64,000 bases of DNA from Bowmanella yangjiangensis (lineage in GTDB: Bacteria; Pseudomonadota; Gammaproteobacteria; Enterobacterales; Alteromonadaceae): positions 62,001 through 126,000 of the forward strand of contig NZ_JAFKCS010000008.1 of NCBI RefSeq assembly GCF_017255015.1, written 5' to 3'. This document shows positions 8,962-17,200 of this stretch, in pieces. A program made the translations under genes and the position numbers. The stretch's first letter is position 1, and every line of letters starts with the position of its first letter. The notes under the pieces were generated by a model that searched no databases, was not told the DNA's origin, and saw nothing but the letters and a program-made list of their open reading frames with translations.

Positions 8962-8990
8962 AAAACGCCAGACATTGTCTGGCGTTTTTT
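8962..8990 (+). terminator. intrinsic terminator after the PEP-CTERM gene
   Basis: AACGCCAGAC, loop ATT and GTCTGGCGTT form a perfect 10-bp stem that runs into TTTT. It lies 23 nt after the stop codon at 8939. Confidence 0.9.
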
Positions 8991-9048
8991 ATGCTCGCTC
9001 GATATAGCTATTGAAGCTCGTAATAAAAGCATCAATATTTGCTACATC

Positions 9049-9825
9049 TTATTCCCCTTGATCAGGCTTCTTGCGAAAATTCCTCCACCAAAAGCTCACT
9101 ATCTGCCCCATCCCCAATAGTAAAAAACGCGGATTGTGCTTTATATACCGCCAAAAAAGTCGTCTTGGCTCCTGACTAAAGCGATAAAGCCACTCTAATC
9201 CAAATTTTTGCATCCAACGGGGGGCAGACAGCTTACTTCCAGTAACAAAATCCACTGCAGCACCAATACCTATCATTAGTGGGCCAAGGTGCTGATGACT
9301 TGCCATCCATTTTTCTTGTTTAGGGCAGCCCAGTCCAACCAGCAACAATTGCACATCCAAACGTTGAATATCTGCCGCTACTTTTTGCTCCTCCTCGGCA
9401 GTTAAAGGCCTGAATGGTGGTGCATATCGATAAACTAACCTTAAACGAGGGTAACGGTTCAGTAAGGTGTCAGCCAGGCCTTGCAGAACAACACTATTTT
9501 GACCACCATAAATTCCAACGCGAATCCCGTTAGCCTGCGCAAGTTCACAAGCTGCCAGGAAAAGATCCTGACCGCGCACTTGCTTGGCCTTTGAATAACC
9601 TAGCAATCGCTGCATCCATAGCAAAGGCCTGCCATCGGGGAGAACCAACCTAGCTTGCCGTAAAAGCAATGCAAATTCCGGATCATCATAGGCCTCCATG
9701 CACATATGTACATTGGCCAGGCAAACATAGCCTTTTTGGCCGGTCTGACACATCAACAGAATGCTATCTAGTGCTTGTTGGCAACTCGTCACTGCCACGT
9801 CAGTTGAAACGATATAAGACTTCAA
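9049..9825 (-). CDS. WecG/TagA/CpsF-family glycosyltransferase (GT26)
   Basis: The 258-residue protein shows the family's conserved blocks in order: ANVHM (about 38), LPDGRPLL (about 62), GIYGG (about 98), GLGCPKQEKWM (about 164) and G-x-GAAVDFVTGSKLSAP-x-WMQ-x-x-GLEWLYR (about 185-214). These enzymes add the second sugar, classically ManNAc(A), to an undecaprenyl-pyrophosphate-linked first sugar on the cytoplasmic face of the membrane. Translation probably begins at TTG 9825, which overlaps the stop of the upstream glycosyltransferase (TTGA) and has AGGGAAG upstream. It is the last gene of the minus-strand transferase operon. Confidence 0.88.
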   Translation of the reverse strand: MKSYIVSTDVAVTSCQQALDSILLMCQTGQKGYVCLANVHMCMEAYDDPEFALLLRQARLVLPDGRPLLWMQRLLGYSKAKQVRGQDLFLAACELAQANGIRVGIYGGQNSVVLQGLADTLLNRYPRLRLVYRYAPPFRPLTAEEEQKVAADIQRLDVQLLLVGLGCPKQEKWMASHQHLGPLMIGIGAAVDFVTGSKLSAPRWMQKFGLEWLYRFSQEPRRLFWRYIKHNPRFLLLGMGQIVSFWWRNFRKKPDQGE

Positions 9826-10979
9826 TCTGTGCTTCCCTGACCTTGATGTAATTCCTTATAGAGGCCAATAAGCTGCTCAGCATGCGCCCCTGGGGTATAG
9901 TGTTGTTCATAGTGTATCCTGCCCCTATGGCCAAGATGGCGCAGACGTTCAGGTTCAAGCAACAGCTGTTTAATTTGGTTGGCAAGAGCCGAAACACTTT
10001 CCAAAGCTATCCATTCGCCGTTCACTCCTGACTGCACCAGCTCTTTCAACGCGCCTTTGGCACTGACCAATACCGGCGTGGCATGGGAAAAGGCTTCCAT
10101 AACCACATTGCCAAAAGTTTCGGCCACTTGCGAAGGTACAATCAACAGTTTGGCCTCGGCATATAGCTTGCTGAGTGCGGATGCATCCACTTTTCCAACA
10201 AAACGAACGTTTTGCGGAACGTCACCAATCAGCGGTTTATCGGCACCCGCAATGACCAGCGGAAAATTAACCTGTTGCCAGGCTTCAAGAAGCATATTCA
10301 GCCCTTTTTCTGGTGTATTTCGCCCGACAAAAAGAGCAAATGTGCGTTCAACTTGATCGGTTGGCTGATTATCCAACACAGGGTCTGGACAAAAGTGCGG
10401 GATAACCCGCAATTTATCGGCGGCAAATCCCGCTTCTATATATTGCTGTCGAACAAATTCAGAGGGGCAGATAAAGGCATCCACCTGTTTTAGCCAGGTC
10501 TTGCACCAGCGATGCATCTCAATCATGCCCCCGATAGCCAGACTGGCAAGTTTGCTGCCCTGATATGCACCTTGCCAGCATTGCTGCAAAGTGTGGCGAG
10601 CCGAATATTCCACCAAACCTTCAGTCAACATGGCCGATGGCGTAAGACAGCGGAAATTATGCAGTGTGAATACTGTTTTCAGCCCCTGACGTTTGGCGTA
10701 ATAGAAGATAGAAGGAGACAACAGCGGGAAAAAATTGTGCACATGTAATATATCGCCTGCAGATACCGGAAATGCAGCCAACTGTTGCCTGACATCAGAC
10801 TGCCAAATTGTCCCCAACACCAGCCTCAGCTTTTGCCTGGTCGTTGGATGTGCAGGGTTATTCAGATACCAGGGAAGCAGAGAAACGCCCGACTGCTGCA
10901 ATAGCGACGCTTCACGTTCGACCACCACGTCTTCACCGCCACGTTTACTATAGAAGCAATGAGCCTGGATCACTTTCAC
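9822..10979 (-). CDS. GT4-family glycosyltransferase
   Basis: This is a GT-B fold glycosyltransferase of about 385 residues. The N-terminal half has a glycine loop (FYSKRGGEDVVV) and LHVHNFFP. The C-terminal half has FVGRNTPEKGLNMLLEAW, then VVPSQVAETFGNVVMEAFSHATPVL with the conserved E-x7-E arrangement of GT4 retaining enzymes. The GTG at 10979 gives a 4-nt GTGA overlap with the preceding gene and a start right at the conserved beta-strand (VKVIQAHC); an ATG at 11009 would need a 34-nt overlap. Donor and acceptor sugars are unknown. It presumably builds the repeat unit of the local polysaccharide. Confidence 0.85.
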   Translation of the reverse strand: MKVIQAHCFYSKRGGEDVVVEREASLLQQSGVSLLPWYLNNPAHPTTRQKLRLVLGTIWQSDVRQQLAAFPVSAGDILHVHNFFPLLSPSIFYYAKRQGLKTVFTLHNFRCLTPSAMLTEGLVEYSARHTLQQCWQGAYQGSKLASLAIGGMIEMHRWCKTWLKQVDAFICPSEFVRQQYIEAGFAADKLRVIPHFCPDPVLDNQPTDQVERTFALFVGRNTPEKGLNMLLEAWQQVNFPLVIAGADKPLIGDVPQNVRFVGKVDASALSKLYAEAKLLIVPSQVAETFGNVVMEAFSHATPVLVSAKGALKELVQSGVNGEWIALESVSALANQIKQLLLEPERLRHLGHRGRIHYEQHYTPGAHAEQLIGLYKELHQGQGSTD

Positions 10980-12070
10980 TTCATGGCTCCTTCCAGCAGG
11001 CAATCGCATATGCCCTGACTAAAGCGCTCAACCATAGCTGATATTCCAAAGCGCTCGGCACTTTCCAATGCACCTCTTGCACAATGCTGATAAGTCTCAG
11101 GGTTTTCCAGCAAGTTGGTTACGGCATCAGCCAGCAGCGTTGCTGATGGTGAGACTATCAGGCCGTTCACATTAGGATAAAGGTAAGCGATTTCAGGGCT
11201 ATGGTAAGGCAAATCACAGGTAACATAAGGCAAACCTGCGGCGAAGGCATCAAGAATCGCCAGCCCGGTTAACCCTGGGTTTAGCACTAGTGAGGCTTCA
11301 GCATATGCCCTGGCTTTATCCTCACCAAAGCAGGCTCCCCGATAATCCAGCCAAGGGCTGGGTTTTAAAAGGGTTTCGAGCGGGCCAGCGCCTAGCACAA
11401 TCAGACGCGAAATTACGCCACGTTTGTAAAGATGCTCAGCAGCATCCAATAACAGATCCAGACGTTTATCCTGATACAAAGCGCCACAAAAAAGCACAGT
11501 GTCAGCTTGTTGCGCCCCTGCCAGCCGATAGTTTTTTACTTGCTCGGCAAATTTCTGCGTATCAATACTATTGTTTACCGAGCTTATGCGTGAAGCCGGC
11601 ATGCCCGATGCTTCTACCGAACTTGCAACCTTGTCGGTGTAAGCAAAAAACCAGTCGGCCTGAGTCAACATGGCAGCTTTGAATTTCTCCCGCCAGCCAG
11701 TGTGACGGCTCTGATGATTATGCCCATGCCCCCACCATGCAAGCTTCGGCTGTCCGATCAGGCGCCTGCTAATCATAAGCGCATAGGTAAGCAAATGTCG
11801 GTTAGCCTGCTCTACAATGACCAGATCGTAATTGCTAAGTCCGCCAACTCTTTGCCAGGTTAGCTTACCCATTCTCAATACCGGCACCCTTTGATAAAAA
11901 GCGTTAGGTGAAGTGAGTATATTGTCCTGCTTACTGCGTTCTTTGTTATCCGGCAGTGAAAACGCAACCGTCAGTTCAATGTTCTGTAATCGCAACGCGT
12001 CGTGCAATGAATCAAACAAAGCCAGACGATACTGCTTGAGTACATCCTGAATGATCAGTACCCGCTTCAT
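10976..12070 (-). CDS. GT4-like glycosyltransferase
   Basis: The 364-residue protein has a GT-B layout: an N-terminal Rossmann half (VLIIQDVLKQYRLALFDSL), a basic and aromatic linker (WWGHGHNHQSRH) and a C-terminal donor-binding half with VLFCGALYQDKRLDLLLDA. It ends with ASLVLNPGLTGLAILDAFAAGLPYVTCD, in which the usual catalytic-region Glu residues are replaced (GLAILDAFAAG). It starts in an ATGA overlap with the GT2 gene and ends in a GTGA overlap with the next GT4 gene. Substrates cannot be deduced. Confidence 0.8.
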   Translation of the reverse strand: MKRVLIIQDVLKQYRLALFDSLHDALRLQNIELTVAFSLPDNKERSKQDNILTSPNAFYQRVPVLRMGKLTWQRVGGLSNYDLVIVEQANRHLLTYALMISRRLIGQPKLAWWGHGHNHQSRHTGWREKFKAAMLTQADWFFAYTDKVASSVEASGMPASRISSVNNSIDTQKFAEQVKNYRLAGAQQADTVLFCGALYQDKRLDLLLDAAEHLYKRGVISRLIVLGAGPLETLLKPSPWLDYRGACFGEDKARAYAEASLVLNPGLTGLAILDAFAAGLPYVTCDLPYHSPEIAYLYPNVNGLIVSPSATLLADAVTNLLENPETYQHCARGALESAERFGISAMVERFSQGICDCLLEGAMK

Positions 12071-12969
12071 TTGGTGTTTGCCCCACTGTCAGCATCTAAG
12101 TCAGCGGGCTTTCGCCCCCGCAACCACAACCATAAGCGCGGAGCCAACTTGCGCATCAGCGCCTTGCCCCATAGCAAAGGCCAAACCAAACCGCCGTGTC
12201 GCCGAACAAAATGCATCCACTCGCCAACAGGCACGAATCTGGCTGGGTTATTCAATAGCGCCAGTCTGGTCGACATGGGTAACGAGGCGTCAAATACCGA
12301 ATTTAGCTTAGTATTTGAAGCACATTGCCCGTAAAAACCCGGCGCTACGTATAGCCTGAACCCTGCCTGTTTCAGCCTTAAACCATAATCAAAATCGCCG
12401 AGGGCATGGGTATAGGTTTTATCCAGTATGCCGACTGCATCCACAGCTTCTTTCGTGACAAAGCACAAGTTGCCATTGATAAAGTCACATTCAATGGGAT
12501 ATTCATCTGGAGAGAGCAGCTTGCCAAACCCTAACGGGTGCCATGCATACCTGCTGCGTCTGCCACCATAGCTAATGGCCGTGCTGTCTGGTTCATGCAT
12601 GCTGCCCACCAGCGCACCTAATTTGCCAGATATCGATGATTGCCAATAGTGCAGCCTCGTCAGGGCATCAGGCTGTAACTGCACATCATCGTTTAGCCAG
12701 ATATACGCATCATAGGATTGCGGCAAAGCGTGCTGCCACAAACAGGCCATCGCCCCATTCCAGTACATATCACCCTGGCCCTGATAGCATTTCACCTGAG
12801 GGAATTGCTCCTTCACAGCCGCCGATGTGCCGTCACTACTGCCATCATCGAGCAGAAAAATATCCAGGCTGACATCAGTTGGTAACTGCTGCGCTGACAG
12901 CGAAGCCAAACAAGCCAGGGTTTTTTCCTTGCGATTGTAACAACAGAGCATGGCTACATATCTCAGCAT
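12067..12969 (-). CDS. GT2-family glycosyltransferase (rhamnosyltransferase-like)
   Basis: The 300-residue GT-A enzyme shows CCYNRKEKTLACLASL at the N-terminus, LLDDGSSDGT (about residues 40-49) for nucleotide binding and WLNDDVQLQPDAL (about 90-102) as the DxD-like metal motif. GDFDYGLRLKQAGFRLYVAPG follows downstream. This family includes many rhamnosyltransferases and related enzymes. It overlaps the flippase-like gene by 7 nt and the following GT gene by 4 nt, so the five genes from 14216 to 9049 form one tightly packed operon. Confidence 0.85.
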   Translation of the reverse strand: MLRYVAMLCCYNRKEKTLACLASLSAQQLPTDVSLDIFLLDDGSSDGTSAAVKEQFPQVKCYQGQGDMYWNGAMACLWQHALPQSYDAYIWLNDDVQLQPDALTRLHYWQSSISGKLGALVGSMHEPDSTAISYGGRRSRYAWHPLGFGKLLSPDEYPIECDFINGNLCFVTKEAVDAVGILDKTYTHALGDFDYGLRLKQAGFRLYVAPGFYGQCASNTKLNSVFDASLPMSTRLALLNNPARFVPVGEWMHFVRRHGGLVWPLLWGKALMRKLAPRLWLWLRGRKPADLDADSGANTK

Positions 12970-14216
12970 AGAGATTGCACCTCAGTAGCCTGGGCATTAA
13001 GCAGACGACGATATGTGGGATACAGCCAAGCTAAGATGATCACTTCCCCAACTATAAGGCCATATAAACTGGCGTTTACATCGACAGTCAAAATCAGCGT
13101 TAACAGCAGTGGCAAGGTCACCAGTGCGGAGGTAACACAGGCTTTCGCTAACAGGCCGAATTGATCATTTGCCTGAGCAAACAATGAGGGAGTCAGTCGA
13201 ACACTACGCAGCAATACAATGCCCCCCCACAACAAACAAAGATAAAGCATCATGCTGTTATCTTTGGCTTCCCACAAACCGTGCGAAGGCCAGATCAACA
13301 AGGCAGTAACCAGCAAGGCATTGCCCGCCCACAGCAAGGCAGACCAGGCCATCATTTGCCGTGCAGCCAGACGCACCCCACTTCTATCTTGCGCTGCCAG
13401 TAACTGCACCAAGCGAGGACGCTCAAACGAAGCCAAGGCCCCCTGCACCACAAAGCAAGGTCGAAACAACAGCGCGGCCGCAGCAATAGGTGCAAAAGCC
13501 GCTGGCCCCGCCAGCAAACTAATCAGATAACTGTGTCCGTTGGTGGTGGCCTCCACGCTTAACGCCCCAGTCAGGGCCGCCTTTCCTTGCTGATTTACAC
13601 CATGCTTAACGGCGTGCCAGTCACGCCTAAACAGCGCCGTCATGAATAATGACGCATGCGTTCGGCCTAGCGCTAGCAGCCCACCACATTGGGCAATGGC
13701 ACATACCAGCAACATACCTTCCAAGGTTATCCACTCAATAGCCCACAGCAGCAGCGCACCCATCAGCATCAGTACCGAGGTAGTCAAATCACTAGATACC
13801 GCCAGAGCAGGTTTCACGCTCAGCGCATAGTTGCGACCAAACCAGCGTAGTGTGCCGCAGAAAACCAACATGGATGCCCACAACATCACAGGTGCAGCGG
13901 CAGCCAGCCCCAATGTGATCAACACTTGCCCGGCAGACAGCAAGGCTGCTAACAGCAAGCTGGCAGAAAAAAAGCCTCGCAGTTGGCTCTCATCAGGCTG
14001 TTTTTCTTTGAGAAACAATAATAAGGGGGAACCCAACAAGGCATTACTTATGCCATAAGCAAGCCCGGTGCTGACCTGCAGCATGGCAAAACTGCCAAAC
14101 TCGGCAGCATCGGCAAACCACAACAACAACAAGGATAGAGTCAGATTCGCACCGGCAAGGGACGCACTGGAAGAAACATTCAGGATACGGCGCCATCCTG
14201 GCCACAGGCTTTTCAT
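12963..14216 (-). CDS. polytopic membrane protein, putative Wzx-like polysaccharide flippase
   Basis: The 417-residue protein is almost entirely hydrophobic, with about 11-12 predicted membrane helices and short polar loops. It starts near a conserved-looking GANLTLSLLLLWFADAAEFGSFAMLQ, resembling the first helices of polysaccharide-transport flippases. Its place at the head of the glycosyltransferase operon supports export of an undecaprenyl-linked repeat unit. No diagnostic motif was recognised, so a different MOP-type transporter remains possible. Confidence 0.65.
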   Translation of the reverse strand: MKSLWPGWRRILNVSSSASLAGANLTLSLLLLWFADAAEFGSFAMLQVSTGLAYGISNALLGSPLLLFLKEKQPDESQLRGFFSASLLLAALLSAGQVLITLGLAAAAPVMLWASMLVFCGTLRWFGRNYALSVKPALAVSSDLTTSVLMLMGALLLWAIEWITLEGMLLVCAIAQCGGLLALGRTHASLFMTALFRRDWHAVKHGVNQQGKAALTGALSVEATTNGHSYLISLLAGPAAFAPIAAAALLFRPCFVVQGALASFERPRLVQLLAAQDRSGVRLAARQMMAWSALLWAGNALLVTALLIWPSHGLWEAKDNSMMLYLCLLWGGIVLLRSVRLTPSLFAQANDQFGLLAKACVTSALVTLPLLLTLILTVDVNASLYGLIVGEVIILAWLYPTYRRLLNAQATEVQSLC

Positions 14217-14407
14217 TAATACCTATCCGACATAATAAACAACACAAGAAAACAGGAGCTGGCTGACATACCCTATTGGTGTTTGGACACCACCCTTCCT
14301 GTCCTGTTAAGTGGCTGACAAGTTAGCATATTTTGCATAACTAATCAGCAGTTACCTAACCTATGCGGCTAAAGAAAAGACACGCAAATTTCCCTTAGAT
14401 AGTTACT

Positions 14408-14436
14408 TTGACCAAGACTTGTTCCCACGATAGAGT
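14408..14436 (+). promoter_or_regulatory. candidate sigma-70 promoter for the CHAD-ParA genes
   Basis: TTGACC (14408-14413) and TAGAGT (14431-14436) are spaced by 17 nt. The predicted transcription start is about 35 nt before the ATG at 14480. The 263-nt divergent gap otherwise shows nothing recognisable. Confidence 0.5.
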
Positions 14437-14479
14437 GGTAGGCATAGCGTAAAAAACCATCAAAAAGGGGACCTGCAGT

Positions 14480-16000
14480 ATGGCCGGTTCGTGGCATTGC
14501 TCTGGGGAGTCAAACATCCCTCAGTATTGGTCATGGCTGAGAACCCAGGCGGCCAGCAGAGACCTAACACTTTGTCAGACCGAGTCGCTTTCAGGACCAA
14601 TAAGGTTGATAGATAACGCGGATTGTCAAATCGCCAGACAAGACAAGCTATTACTGCAAATTGAACAGGAATTGATAAGCCTCAGCCAGACCGACCTTCA
14701 CCAGCTTAAGTGCACGCATGCGCATCAGTTAGTTTTCCCTCTGGCTTCAGAAATGCTTTGTAGAAACCTTATGGACGTGCCGACCTGGTTATCCACCCTG
14801 CCCAGCCTGCGGCCTTTGCAGGTTTTTGCTTATGGCGAAGGCCATTACCAGCAGTGGCGGCTGCTAAACAAAATGCAAAAAACTTGCGGGATAATTCACT
14901 GGCTGAGTATCAAATTAGACGACCAGGCCGCGCTTAGCTTCTGTTTCTGCCGGTCTTATCGGGGATTTCGAAAAAGTGAAAAATTGCTGAAAGCCTGGCA
15001 ACAACTGCTGGAACGAGAATGTCCCGGTCAAGCCCTTGATTTTGCCGCCTTGTTCGCAACAAACCCATTAGTTGCAAAGAATCCAGAACTTAGCCAAATC
15101 CCTGGCAACCCAGAAATGGCCGTACAGGCCAGAAGCTGGTTAAAAGCTTTGCTCAGTGGTGCCTGTAGTAATGAACAAGGCATTATTTTGGATGTTGACA
15201 ACGAGTATTTACATCAATACCGGGTGAATATGCGCAAAGCACGTTCACTGCTGTCGCTATGTAAGGGGATATTTATTGAAACTGAGCAGCGGCGCTTTGC
15301 ACAAAAATTGGCAGAATGGATGCAACAAACCAATGCACTACGTGATCTAGACGTGCACCTGCAAGACTTAAGCAACTACAAATTGATACTGCCCGATCAC
15401 CTGCAAAGCCAAGCAGATGAATTGCAGCGCCGGTTACACGATAAGCGCAAAAGCGCCCTGCGCAGTGTGAAGAGATTACTTGAATCCTCCCGCTATCAAC
15501 GGCAGAGGCAAGCTCTGCTAGAGGAAACTTCACGACTAACCATAGGCCCGAAAGGGCATAAGCATGCTTACCGGTACGGCCATAAGCGGCTGTTCAAGCA
15601 GTTAGGCAAAATTTTTACCCTGGCAAACCGGCTAGATGAGCAATCACCCGATAATGATTTACATCAGTTGCGTATTGCGCTGAAAAAGGCCCGTTATCTG
15701 GCTGAGTTTTTTCAGCCAACGATAACCGCTAAGCCATTGTTGAAACTGATATCTTGGTTAAAGCGGTTAACTCAGGACTTCGGTCAGTTCAATGATGCCT
15801 GTGTTCAGCAACTCGCTTTGCAAGCTTGGTTGGAAGAAGCCCAGGCAGACAAACGCGCATCCGTTGACTACCACCACGCACTGAACTTACTGCTGCTACA
15901 CTACCAGGCACAAAAACAGCAATACAAACTAAAGATACAACAGCATGTAGCTAAGCTGCGTGACCCCATCCATCAATCTAAGTTACTGGCCACTATGTAA
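14480..16000 (+). CDS. CHAD domain-containing protein
   Basis: The 506-residue protein carries a C-terminal CHAD domain (about residues 215-490), an all-helical, strongly basic fold with conserved histidines. Two repeats begin at His245 (HQYRVNMRKARSLL) and His395 (HQLRIALKKARYLAEFF). CHAD domains bind inorganic polyphosphate, and several CHAD proteins localise to polyphosphate granules. The N-terminal 200 residues are not a clear CYTH/triphosphatase domain and are not recognised. An AAGGGG ribosome binding site (14465-14470) fixes the start. The ParA gene follows after 27 nt, suggesting co-expression. Confidence 0.85.
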   Translation: MAGSWHCSGESNIPQYWSWLRTQAASRDLTLCQTESLSGPIRLIDNADCQIARQDKLLLQIEQELISLSQTDLHQLKCTHAHQLVFPLASEMLCRNLMDVPTWLSTLPSLRPLQVFAYGEGHYQQWRLLNKMQKTCGIIHWLSIKLDDQAALSFCFCRSYRGFRKSEKLLKAWQQLLERECPGQALDFAALFATNPLVAKNPELSQIPGNPEMAVQARSWLKALLSGACSNEQGIILDVDNEYLHQYRVNMRKARSLLSLCKGIFIETEQRRFAQKLAEWMQQTNALRDLDVHLQDLSNYKLILPDHLQSQADELQRRLHDKRKSALRSVKRLLESSRYQRQRQALLEETSRLTIGPKGHKHAYRYGHKRLFKQLGKIFTLANRLDEQSPDNDLHQLRIALKKARYLAEFFQPTITAKPLLKLISWLKRLTQDFGQFNDACVQQLALQAWLEEAQADKRASVDYHHALNLLLLHYQAQKQQYKLKIQQHVAKLRDPIHQSKLLATM

Positions 16001-16027
16001 GCCAACTCACGCCTAAGGGAGCAATCT

Positions 16028-16771
16028 ATGAAAATCATTGCTTGTTACAGCAACAAAGGCGGGGTGGGGAAAACAGCCAGCGCCGTTAATCTGGCGCATT
16101 TAATGGCGCAATCCGGGCAAAAAGTACTGCTTTGTGATTTAGACCCGCAAGGTGCCTCGGCATTTTACTTTCGCCTCAAACCGGCCAAAAAGCTCACCGA
16201 GGATAGCTTCTTCACCGATCACGACAAACTGCTGAAAGCCATAAAGGGGAGTGATTATGAAAACCTCGATGTACTGCCCGCCAATATGGATTTTCGTGAT
16301 TTCGATATTTTCCTGTCACGCTTGGCCAAAGGCCATGGGGCATTAAAGAAAACTCTGAAAAGCGTAAAGAAAGACTATGACATTGTGCTGCTGGATTGCC
16401 CACCGACCATTTCCATGTTATCCGAATCGGTATTTAGCTGTGCCGACAAAGTGATAGTACCCGTCATCCCCAGTACCTTATCAGAGCGCACCTTAGAACA
16501 GTTGTTGGACTTTTTCACTCAGCATAAGCTGGAAAAAAGCAAGATTCTGGCCTTCTTCTCCATGGTCCAGGTAAGTAAAAAGTTGCACCTTGATACTATG
16601 CAACGTCTGGGGGAGCAGCATGCTGACATGCTGCTGAGCACCTACATTCCATTCTCTTCACATATTGAGCGTATGGGAGTAAACCGTGCGCCAGCCACGG
16701 ATTTTGCCAAAGCCACACCGGCAGCCCAGCATTATCTTGATCTCTGGCGGGAACTGGTAACACGAATATGA
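16028..16771 (+). CDS. orphan ParA/MinD-like P-loop ATPase
   Basis: The 247-residue protein contains a deviant Walker A motif KGGVGKTAS (about residues 11-19) with the signature lysine, Walker A' LLCDLDPQGAS (about 38-48) and Walker B VLLDCPP (about 119-125). ParA-family ATPases form nucleoid-associated gradients that segregate plasmids or chromosomes, or position large cytoplasmic cargo. No ParB gene or parS-like repeat is visible nearby, and the operon partner is a CHAD protein, so this is unlikely to be the chromosomal soj. A GGGAG ribosome binding site precedes the ATG. Confidence 0.85.
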   Translation: MKIIACYSNKGGVGKTASAVNLAHLMAQSGQKVLLCDLDPQGASAFYFRLKPAKKLTEDSFFTDHDKLLKAIKGSDYENLDVLPANMDFRDFDIFLSRLAKGHGALKKTLKSVKKDYDIVLLDCPPTISMLSESVFSCADKVIVPVIPSTLSERTLEQLLDFFTQHKLEKSKILAFFSMVQVSKKLHLDTMQRLGEQHADMLLSTYIPFSSHIERMGVNRAPATDFAKATPAAQHYLDLWRELVTRI

Positions 16772-16828
16772 ACCCGATGCCCATTTGTCCGTATAACTAG
16801 TGAGTGTTAAAGATTCAGACAAGCGCAT

Positions 16829-17134
16829 ATGACCATTAAACTGACTGAGCTAACTAAAACCAAGCATATTGAAAAGGTGATCATTCAATCCCTGGATTTA
16901 TCAGTTTTTCAGCTTTATGTGACCATTAACCATCAGGAACACTTGGTGGTCGATGAATCCGGTCGGGCCATTCGGGCCCCCAATATCCTTAGCCTGCAGA
17001 AGTTGTTTGACGGTAGCAAGGTTGGCCAGATGCGCCTGCGCCATGAAAGCGCCTATGATGAAATGATCGGTCAACCGGCGAAACCTGGAGGGAATCGATT
17101 GGAGGTGCCACTGGGAAACAACAGGTTGTACTAG
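16829..17134 (+). CDS. small DUF6482-like protein
   Basis: This 101-residue soluble protein has no signal or membrane segment. The stretch VIIQSLDLSVFQLYVTI, with VVDESGRAIRAPNILSLQKLF, matches my recollection of the DUF6482 family, short proteins common in Pseudomonas and alteromonads. The function is unknown. It lies 57 nt after parA on the same strand and may be part of the CHAD-ParA transcript. The ribosome binding site is weak. Confidence 0.6.
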   Translation: MTIKLTELTKTKHIEKVIIQSLDLSVFQLYVTINHQEHLVVDESGRAIRAPNILSLQKLFDGSKVGQMRLRHESAYDEMIGQPAKPGGNRLEVPLGNNRLY

Positions 17135-17200
17135 GGGGCTGTTTATCTGAAGAACACAGAAAACACGAAAGGAAGACGATCCAGCCGAATCAGTACGCGC

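Noticed and set aside
16028-16771. ParA as part of a plasmid or chromosome partition locus or an integrated element.
   Set aside because: No ParB, parS-like palindromes, replication gene or integrase is nearby, and the flanking genes are ordinary chromosomal ones.
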